Shown here in pieces: positions 27,999 to 33,618 of a DNA stretch of 33,618 bases. Made by a program: the position numbers and the translations under genes. The DNA comes from a virus, in the IMG/VR virus record IMGVR_UViG_3300046028_001801, positions 1 to 33,618 of that record; one strand, given 5' to 3'. Position 1 is the stretch's first letter. Every line of letters starts with the position of its first letter. The notes beneath the pieces are model-generated. The model was not told where the DNA came from, ran no database searches, and was given only the letters and a program-made list of their open reading frames with translations.

Positions 27999-30256
27999 TG
28001 GCATACGACCAAACAAACATGAACCTTGTCGGTAAAGTAGCCGACGTCGGTAGCAACCCAACGACCAATGAAGATCCAAAGGATAAGCTATCTACGATGC
28101 GCTCACGCTTTACATCGGCGTTGTCAGCGTATAGCGAATCCCGCGAAGATGAGCTAGATGACCTTCGATTTATGGCTGGTTCTCCAGATAATCAATGGCA
28201 ATGGCCTGCTGACGTATTGGCAACTAGAGGATCTGTTCAAGGACAGACCATCAACGCTAGACCTTGCCTCACTATTAACAAATTGCCTCAACACGTCAGG
28301 CAAGTTACTAACGAACAACGTCAAAATCGGCCCTCTGGGAAGGTAATCCCTGCCGATGACAAAGGCGACGTCGAAGTTGCTGAAATCTTTGATGGCATGG
28401 TGCGTCATATAGAGTACATCTCTGATGCCGATGTAGCCTATGATACAGCTTGCGACAATCAAGTCACCTACGGTGAAGGTTATATCCGTATTTTGACCGA
28501 ATATTGTAATGATGAAACCTTCGATCAAGACATCCGTATTGGCAGAATCCGTAACGCTTTTAGCGTTTATATGGATCCACTAATCCAAGACCCATGCGGA
28601 TCAGACGCTGAGTATTGTTTCATTACCGAAGATATACAAAAAGACGAATACGAAAGGGAGTTTCCAGACGCTGCGCCAATATCATCCATGTTAGCGCAAG
28701 GCGTAGGCGACTCCTCACTTAGCCAATGGATAAACGAAAATACAATCCGTATTGCTGAATACTTCTACTACAAACACACCCCTACTAAACTGAATCTGTA
28801 CCCAGGCAATATGAGCCATTTTGATGGTTCACCTGAAGATAAGCAAATGAAGATGATGGGTTTAAAGCCAATCAAGAGTCGGATGGTGGACGTTAAAAAA
28901 GTTATGTGGATGAAAACCAACGGCTATGAAGTGTTAGAAGAAAGAGAATGGGCAGGCAAGTGGATCCCTGTCGTTCGGGTAGTTGGTAACGAATTTGAAG
29001 TAGATGGTCGTCTGTATGTGTCAGGTTTAGTGCGAAACGCTAAAGATGCCCAGCGTATGTATAACTATTGGGTTAGCCAAGAAGCTGAAATGCTAGCATT
29101 GGCACCGAAAGCACCGTTTATTGGTTACGGCGGTCAGTTTGAAGGGTATGAGCAGAATTGGAAAACGGCTAATACGACCAATTGGCCTTATTTAGAAATT
29201 AACCCAGATGTAACGGACGGCGCAGGCGCCGTATTACCCTTACCGCAACGCGCTCAACCGCCAATGGCATCAAGTGGGCTACTGCAAGCAAAAGCTGGCG
29301 CATCCGATGATATTAAATCTACCACAGGCCAATACGACTCGAGCTTAGGTGCCACAAGCAACGAACGCTCAGGTCGGGCTATCCTGGCAAGAGAGAAACA
29401 AGGCGACACAGGTACTTATCACTATGTTGATAATCTATCCCGTGCTATTCGCCATGTAACTCGACAATTAGTCGATATGATCCCTAAAATTTACGATACC
29501 GAGCGCATTGCAAGGATTGTAGGCTTAGATGGTGAAGTCGATATGGTGAAGATTAACCCAATGCAACCTGAAGCCGTCAAGAAAATCATTGATGAGCAGG
29601 GCATGGTAATCGAAAAAGTCTATAACCCTAGCGTTGGTACATACGATGTAGTGGTTACTACTGGCCCAAGCTACATGACTAAGCGTCAAGAGTCATTAGA
29701 TGCAATGAGTCAACTGTTGCAAGGCAACCCGCAACTTTGGTCGGTAGCTGGCGATTTGTTTGTTAAGAATATGGATTGGCCTGGCGCACAAGAAATGGCA
29801 AAACGCTTTGCTAAGACAATTGATCCAAAATTAATGCAAGACGACGATAAACCCCCTGAGTTACAGGCTGCTGAACAACAGATTCAAGCGATGGGCCAAG
29901 AACTCGACCAATTACAAGGGATGCTACAAAATGTTAATAGATCAATGGAAGCTCAAGATTTGCAACGTAAAGAATTTGAAGCCACTATTAAAGCGTTTGA
30001 TGCAGAAACTAAGAGAATTAGCGCTGTTCAAGCGTCCATGACACCCGAGCAAATTCAGGATATTATTATGGGTACTATTCACGGCGCAATTACATCAGGC
30101 GATTTAGTAGGCGCTATGCCTAACCGTGAAATGTCAGATATGAACGAATCAATGCCAGCGCAAATGCCTCCGCAAGAAATACCACAAGAAATACCGCAAG
30201 AAATACCACAAGAAATGCTTTCTCAAGGAATGCCGCCCCAAGGGATGCCACAATGA
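27998..30256 (+). CDS. Portal protein, P22 gp1-like
   Basis: 752 aa (P22 portal is 725). Characteristic N-terminal region: SREDELDDLRFMAGSPDNQW, ARPCLTINKLPQHVRQVTNE, QRQNRPSGKVIPADDKGD, and FDGMVRHIEYISDADVAYDT, then VTYGEGYIRI, as in the P22-type portal family. The central wing and stem region includes VMWMKTNGYEVLEEREWAGK. The C-terminal ~120 residues are Gln-rich helices (AEQQIQAMGQELDQLQGMLQ), like the barrel helices of P22 gp1, ending in a Gln/Pro/Glu repeat. Twelve copies would form the DNA channel. Coupling: TAATG at the start, ATGA to the HNH gene. Confidence 0.94.
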   Translation: MAYDQTNMNLVGKVADVGSNPTTNEDPKDKLSTMRSRFTSALSAYSESREDELDDLRFMAGSPDNQWQWPADVLATRGSVQGQTINARPCLTINKLPQHVRQVTNEQRQNRPSGKVIPADDKGDVEVAEIFDGMVRHIEYISDADVAYDTACDNQVTYGEGYIRILTEYCNDETFDQDIRIGRIRNAFSVYMDPLIQDPCGSDAEYCFITEDIQKDEYEREFPDAAPISSMLAQGVGDSSLSQWINENTIRIAEYFYYKHTPTKLNLYPGNMSHFDGSPEDKQMKMMGLKPIKSRMVDVKKVMWMKTNGYEVLEEREWAGKWIPVVRVVGNEFEVDGRLYVSGLVRNAKDAQRMYNYWVSQEAEMLALAPKAPFIGYGGQFEGYEQNWKTANTTNWPYLEINPDVTDGAGAVLPLPQRAQPPMASSGLLQAKAGASDDIKSTTGQYDSSLGATSNERSGRAILAREKQGDTGTYHYVDNLSRAIRHVTRQLVDMIPKIYDTERIARIVGLDGEVDMVKINPMQPEAVKKIIDEQGMVIEKVYNPSVGTYDVVVTTGPSYMTKRQESLDAMSQLLQGNPQLWSVAGDLFVKNMDWPGAQEMAKRFAKTIDPKLMQDDDKPPELQAAEQQIQAMGQELDQLQGMLQNVNRSMEAQDLQRKEFEATIKAFDAETKRISAVQASMTPEQIQDIIMGTIHGAITSGDLVGAMPNREMSDMNESMPAQMPPQEIPQEIPQEIPQEMLSQGMPPQGMPQ
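30170..30217 (+). repeat. Four tandem 12-bp repeats at the portal C terminus
   Basis: CCRCAAGAAATA-type units at 30170, 30182, 30194 and 30206 encode PQEI-PQEI-PQEI-PQEM. The copies alternate between CCG and CCA in the first codon. Tandem expansion in a disordered portal tail is a plausible explanation. Confidence 0.9.
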
Positions 30257-30738
30257 ACGCAGAATTAGCTAATTTTTTATTTGATTATAAAGATGGTAAA
30301 TTAACGTGGAAAAATCCATCTAACCCAAAAAGAACGCCAATAGGCTCAATAGCAGGAACTGTATCAAAACGTGGGTATATCCATATTCAGTACATGAAAA
30401 AGATATATAAAGCACATCGTCTTGTATACTTGATGTTTCGTAATGATACCCCCACATTAATTGACCACATAAACGGCGTTTTAACTGATAATCGTATAGA
30501 AAATTTGCGAAGTGCAAGTTATGTTGAAAATCAACGCAATTCATCAAAACGAATAGATAATTCTTCAGGGGTTAAAAATGTATCTTGGCATAAAAGAATT
30601 GCTAAATGGAGTGTTCAGTTAAGTGTTGAAAAACGTATTAAACATTTTGGCTATTTTGATGATTTTGAGTTAGCCGATTTAGTAGCCACAGAAGCAAGAA
30701 ATAAATATCATAAGGAGTTTGCTAATCATGGCGTATAA
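30253..30738 (+). CDS. HNH homing-type endonuclease with AP2-like DNA-binding domain
   Basis: 161 aa. HNH core: KAHRLVYLMF (H55-R56), TLIDHINGVLTDNRIENLR (D71-H72 and N80), the HNH_3 pattern. The C-terminal AP2-like domain reads SGVKNVSWHKRIAKWSVQLS, KHFGYFDDFELADLVATEAR. Such free-standing genes spread between phages by cutting intron-less or gene-less alleles. It is wedged between portal and the next gene, overlapping portal by ATGA, and its 3' end carries the SD (ATAAGGAG) of the following gene. More AT-rich codons than the neighbours suggest later acquisition. Confidence 0.9.
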   Translation: MNAELANFLFDYKDGKLTWKNPSNPKRTPIGSIAGTVSKRGYIHIQYMKKIYKAHRLVYLMFRNDTPTLIDHINGVLTDNRIENLRSASYVENQRNSSKRIDNSSGVKNVSWHKRIAKWSVQLSVEKRIKHFGYFDDFELADLVATEARNKYHKEFANHGV

Positions 30739-31096
30739 AGCCGCGGATTTTATAGGACTATTCTTTTTAGCTAGGGATGTAACGCATAGTGTGCATTTAA
30801 ACACTAGAAGTTACGCAAAACATAAGGCTTTACAGAAATTTTATACAAATATCATTGATTTAGCCGATAGTTTTGCTGAGGCTTATCAGGGAAGAAATGG
30901 TTTAGTAGGGCCAATTAGCCTAATGTCCGCCAAAAAAACATCAAATGTAATTGAATTTTTAGAAAATCAACTTGCCGAAATTGAATCTGTGCGTTACGAT
31001 GTATGCGATAAAGACGATGCACCGTTGCAGAACTTAATTGATGGTATTATCGAGTTATATTTATCAACGCTGTATAAGCTACGCTTTTTAGCATAA
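30728..31096 (+). CDS. DUF5856-like helical protein (122 aa), ferritin-like fold likely
   Basis: I choose ATG 30728 (MAYKAADFIGLFFLARDVTH) because AAGGAG lies 10 nt upstream; the alternative TTG at 30719 is too close to it. The pattern FFLARDVTHSVHLNTRSYAK followed by HKALQKFYTNIIDLADSFAE, then AYQGRNGL, is that of the DUF5856 family, predicted as a helical Dps/ferritin-like bundle. His and Glu/Asp residues in helices 1 and 2 could bind metal. It starts within the last codons of the HNH gene. Physiological role unknown; Dps-like DNA or metal binding is an inference. Confidence 0.75.
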   Translation: MAYKAADFIGLFFLARDVTHSVHLNTRSYAKHKALQKFYTNIIDLADSFAEAYQGRNGLVGPISLMSAKKTSNVIEFLENQLAEIESVRYDVCDKDDAPLQNLIDGIIELYLSTLYKLRFLA

Positions 31097-31107
31097 GGAA
31101 AAACATA

Positions 31108-31410
31108 ATGGAGTTACTTAGACCTTTAGCCGATGCCAATTATCCTGCTGCTACTGTTTCATATACAGGCACCGCAGGTTCTACATCTACTTGGGGCGCA
31201 GGCCCACAAGGTGTGGTTGTATGGTCATCTACACCAGCGTACATTGTAGTAGGTGAAGGCGTTACAGCGACTACTGCCAGCACACCAATACCAGCTTATA
31301 CACCAATTCCATTTACAGTACCCCCAGGCACAGGCGCTCCGTGGCGTGTAAGTGCAATTCGTGTTACTGATAGTGGCGATGTGTATTGCAAGCCAATTAA
31401 TATTCGATGA
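31108..31410 (+). CDS. Small virion-type protein (100 aa)
   Basis: SD AAGGAAAAACATA before ATG. Thr/Ala/Gly/Pro-rich with beta-strand alternation (YIVVGEGVTATTASTPIPAY) ending VTDSGDVYCKPINIR. No charge-rich or membrane segment. Composition resembles phage decoration or fibre proteins. The next start overlaps its stop (ATGA). Confidence 0.65.
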   Translation: MELLRPLADANYPAATVSYTGTAGSTSTWGAGPQGVVVWSSTPAYIVVGEGVTATTASTPIPAYTPIPFTVPPGTGAPWRVSAIRVTDSGDVYCKPINIR

Positions 31411-31571
31411 GTTTTGGAATTGACATTCGTAATAGTGTAGCCATTGGTTTAGGTGGCATTATTACATTGTTTTCAGGCACTCGTGATAGTGGAGCATCCG
31501 TAGGAAATCTTTTAACCGAAGCCAGCGATAATCTTGTACAAGAAGATGGCGGGCTTATCTTGTTGGAGTAA
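31407..31571 (+). CDS. Small hypothetical protein (54 aa) with TEASD motif
   Basis: ATGA overlap with the previous gene. Glycine-rich hydrophobic middle (VAIGLGGIITLFSG) and C-terminal GNLLTEASDNLVQEDGGLIL. The segment GNLLTEASD-x-LV-x-E repeats a stretch of the gp10-like protein (near 4315-4360). Such 'LTEASDxLVTE' elements recur in phage virion proteins. Confidence 0.65.
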   Translation: MSFGIDIRNSVAIGLGGIITLFSGTRDSGASVGNLLTEASDNLVQEDGGLILLE

Positions 31572-31575
31572 AAAA

Positions 31576-31638
31576 TTGGCAAACCAGCTTTTATATGTAT
31601 GTAAAAGGTTTGTTAAAGAATTGCTTGGACTTAAATAA
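31576..31638 (+). CDS. Possible 20-residue ORF with TTG start
   Basis: MANQLLYVCKRFVKELLGLK, read from TTG 31576. TTGGAG lies 7 nt upstream (in the previous gene), and the stop is just before the SD of the fibre gene. The next gene also starts with TTG. The peptide is amphipathic. Only spacing and SD support it, so this is tentative. Confidence 0.3.
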   Translation: MANQLLYVCKRFVKELLGLK

Positions 31639-31649
31639 GGAGAATTAAA

Positions 31650-33170
31650 TTGGCCGACGTCAAAATTTCAGCTTTACCCTCATCATCAACCCCACTTGCG
31701 GGTACCGAAATCCTACCTATTGTTCAAAGCTCAACAACTAGACAAGTATCTGTTGCTAATTTGACTGCTGGTCGGGCGGTAAGTGCTTTGTCAATTACAG
31801 CTTCAAGTCTAACAAGTGGTCGAGTAACTTATGCAGGTACAGCAGGTCTATTACAAGACTCAGCTAACTTAACATTTAATGGAACTACTTTAACAGCCAA
31901 TACTATAGGTGCGTATACCCTAAGTGGCACAATAGCAGGGGGTGGTAATCAGATTAACAATGTAATTATAGGAACTTCTACCCCGTTAGCAGGCTCATTT
32001 ACTACTATCAATGCGTCAACATCAATTACAAACGCAGGATTAACAAGTGGTCGAGTAACTTATGCAGGTGCTAGTGGATTATTAAGTGATAGTTCTGGAC
32101 TTACGTATAACGGAACAAACTTATCAGTTAATGGTGCAACTCTTACTGGCGGCGGCGCGCAAGTAGCAGGAGGTGCTTGGAGCGTTATCCCTTATGTTTT
32201 TAATTCTTTAACTATAGATAATGCAAGCGGCGCAGCAAGATTCTTTGCTACTGGTGCAAATGCATCTACTTATGGTTCATATATTTGGTATGGTGGTTTA
32301 ACTACTGGTGCAACAAGTGAGTATATGACACTTACTACAGGTGGTAATTTAATAATAGGAAATTCTACTGATGCTCTTGGTAGTAATAGATTGTATGTTC
32401 AATCAGCAAGCACAGCAGCCAATAATCGTACATTTAGCATATATAACACCGCAGCAACATCTACAGCTGTATTTGCAAACAGACTTATGCAAATTTCATC
32501 GAATGGAAGTGGTGCGGATGTAAATATACATTTTAGTGACCAAACAGCCTTCAATGCGTACATTGGAATGAATAGCGGTGCATTGTATTTTGGTACAAAT
32601 GGCACAAATGAACGGATGCGTATAGACTCTAGTGGTAATTTATTACTGGGTACTACAAGTAGTATTAGTGCTGGCAAATTAGATGTTTCTAGTGCGAATA
32701 GGGTTGCAGGATTTTTGACAAATTCTTCTAGTGGTACTCAAGATGCAATAAATATTGGCAATCAAGCAAATGCTGCATATACCCCTATTCGATTTTGGGT
32801 AAATAACATTGATACTGGGTCTGTAGTTGGGTCAATATCATGTACAACATCATTAACTTCTTACAATGTAACTTCTGATTATCGGTTAAAAGAAAATGTT
32901 GTACCAATGACAGGTGCTTTGGCTAAAGTTGCACAACTTAAACCTGTAACTTATAAATGGAAATCTAATGGTTCTGATGGGCAAGGATTTATTGCTCATG
33001 AACTACAATCCGTTGTACCTGATTGCGTAACAGGTGAAAAAGATGCTGTTGATGCAGATGGTAAACCTATATATCAAGGTATGGATACATCACATTTAGT
33101 AGCAACACTTGTTTCAGCAATACAAGAACTTAAAGCAGAATTTGACGCATACAAAGCAACCCATCCTTAA
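31650..33170 (+). CDS. Tail fibre/spike with C-terminal S74 intramolecular chaperone
   Basis: 506 aa; TTG start with perfect SD (AAGGAGAATTAAA). N terminus (ISALPSSSTPLAGTEILPIV, then QSSTTRQ) is shared with the protein at 2352-3041 and may attach to the virion. Two internal repeats of LTSGRVTYAG-x-x-GLL-x-DS fill residues ~50-150. The middle is low-complexity beta-rich sequence (Gly/Ser/Thr/Asn), ending in a YLLGTTSS-like stretch. The last 98 residues (409-506, SDYRLKENVVPMTGALAKVA; GQGFIAHELQSVVP) are a Peptidase_S74 chaperone, which assembles the trimer and then cleaves itself off at the Ser-Asp. It binds the host receptor. Confidence 0.9.
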   Translation: MADVKISALPSSSTPLAGTEILPIVQSSTTRQVSVANLTAGRAVSALSITASSLTSGRVTYAGTAGLLQDSANLTFNGTTLTANTIGAYTLSGTIAGGGNQINNVIIGTSTPLAGSFTTINASTSITNAGLTSGRVTYAGASGLLSDSSGLTYNGTNLSVNGATLTGGGAQVAGGAWSVIPYVFNSLTIDNASGAARFFATGANASTYGSYIWYGGLTTGATSEYMTLTTGGNLIIGNSTDALGSNRLYVQSASTAANNRTFSIYNTAATSTAVFANRLMQISSNGSGADVNIHFSDQTAFNAYIGMNSGALYFGTNGTNERMRIDSSGNLLLGTTSSISAGKLDVSSANRVAGFLTNSSSGTQDAINIGNQANAAYTPIRFWVNNIDTGSVVGSISCTTSLTSYNVTSDYRLKENVVPMTGALAKVAQLKPVTYKWKSNGSDGQGFIAHELQSVVPDCVTGEKDAVDADGKPIYQGMDTSHLVATLVSAIQELKAEFDAYKATHP

Positions 33171-33182
33171 GGAGAATAAATA

Positions 33183-33500
33183 ATGGCAAACGTATACACA
33201 TGGACAATCACAGCAATGGATTGTTCTACAACAGAGACTAATCCTGATACTGTAATCACAGCACATTGGACTTGTGCAGGAACAGACGGCACTTATAACG
33301 CCTCTGTCTACTCCACTTGTTCATTCGCACCACCTGAAGGCACATTTACACCTTACGCAGACTTAACGCAAGAACAGGTCTTAGGATGGTGTTGGACTAA
33401 TGGTGTAGATAAAGATGCAACAGAAGCGTCGGTAGGACAACAGTTAGCTAACTTAGCTAATCCACCTGTAGTAACGCCACCATTACCTTGGGTCGCTTAA
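33183..33500 (+). CDS. DUF7936-like fibre-associated protein (105 aa)
   Basis: SD TAAGGAGAATAAATA before ATG. MANVYTWTITAMDCSTTETN, then ITAHWTCAGTDGTYNASVYS and YADLTQEQVLGWCWTNGVDK and a Pro/Val end; the T-W-x-I-x-x-M-D-C ... LTEEQVLGWVW pattern is a frequent small protein directly after phage tail fibre genes. It has four Cys. Function is not known; a fibre assembly or structural accessory role fits position. Confidence 0.75.
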   Translation: MANVYTWTITAMDCSTTETNPDTVITAHWTCAGTDGTYNASVYSTCSFAPPEGTFTPYADLTQEQVLGWCWTNGVDKDATEASVGQQLANLANPPVVTPPLPWVA

Positions 33501-33504
33501 TATA

Positions 33505-33618
33505 ATGACAACTGTTAACCTATCCTCGTTAGCTGGCGCTGGTAGCCAATTTTTTAACGATAGTGGCGTTCCACTAGCGGGTGGGTTAATTTACACATAT
33601 ACCGCAGGTGGTCTTCTT
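33505..33618 (+). CDS. Start of another tail fibre/spike gene (N-terminal part, cut by window edge)
   Basis: The 38 visible codons read MTTVNLSSLAGAGSQFFNDS then GVPLAGGLIYTYTAGG. This 'LSSLAGAGxQFFxxxGxPLAGGxxYTYxAG' start is common in phage spike and fibre proteins and in some virion-bound enzymes. The frame is open at the window end. Only this N-terminal adaptor can be judged. Confidence 0.75.
   Translation, partial: MTTVNLSSLAGAGSQFFNDSGVPLAGGLIYTYTAGGLL

Noticed and set aside
31572-31649. Terminator in the gap before the S74 fibre gene
   Set aside because: Only a weak interrupted A/T stem (CTTTTA/TAAAAG) without U tract; the gap is better explained by a tiny ORF or as a leader.
1-33618. 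Integrase, repressor, lysogeny module, reverse transcriptase (DGR) or tRNA genes
   Set aside because: I looked for their typical motifs in all the larger open frames and for cloverleaf-like intergenic stretches and saw none; the missing part of the genome could still hold them.

Overview
This window is most of the genome of a tailed bacteriophage with a P22-like (podovirus) virion. The structural genes follow the P22 plan: terminase small and large subunits, portal, then (across the window edges) coat, gp4-like and gp10-like tail factors, and three ejection proteins whose sizes (265, 448, 636 aa) and order match P22 gp7, gp20 and gp16. No integrase, excisionase, lysogeny repressor or tRNA gene is visible, so a strictly lytic life cycle is the simplest reading. 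The host cannot be read directly. Base composition is moderate to AT-rich, Shine-Dalgarno (SD) motifs are strong (AAGGAG) and DnaA-box-like sequences are present, all consistent with a Gram-negative, probably aquatic, proteobacterium; that is inference.

Layout. (1) 1-11228, rightward: end of the coat gene, two small virion-type genes separated by strong hairpins, gp4-like adaptor, a repeat-containing fibre-like protein, gp10-like protein, two small genes, three ejection proteins, then a lysis cassette of several membrane proteins and a muramidase. (2) 14803-11220, leftward: a tightly overlapped operon starting with a VRR-NUC nuclease and an SNF2-type helicase, followed by nine small genes including a sigma-70 region 4-like protein and a 25-residue four-cysteine zinc-ribbon candidate. 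(3) 14879-21258, rightward from a divergent promoter: a Cas4/AddB-like nuclease (DUF2800 type), a partner protein, a 53-aa protein, a family A DNA polymerase preceded by an 11-bp inverted repeat that takes the place of an SD, and a primase-helicase. (4) 24373-21304, leftward: sixteen very small genes (20 to 112 codons), many overlapping, mostly acidic, ending at a bidirectional terminator. (5) 24374-24993: a 620-nt non-coding region full of TTGTCCAC/GTGGATAA iterons, a candidate replication origin and perhaps also packaging site. (6) 24994-33618, rightward: terS, a small gene, terL, three lysine-rich small proteins, portal, an HNH-AP2 homing-type endonuclease, a DUF5856-like protein, small virion genes, a tail fibre with a self-cleaving S74 chaperone domain, and the start of another fibre/spike gene cut by the window edge.

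If the genome is circular or circularly permuted, region 6 would run on through the missing tail genes, scaffold and start of coat into region 1. That would make one late rightward transcription unit (packaging, head, tail, ejection, lysis), with replication in region 3 and two leftward small-gene operons (regions 2 and 4) as likely early genes. Most interesting are the region 4 microprotein operon, the iteron-rich intergenic region, the hairpin before the polymerase start, the 25-residue zinc-ribbon gene and the mosaic fibre-like protein at 2352-3041.
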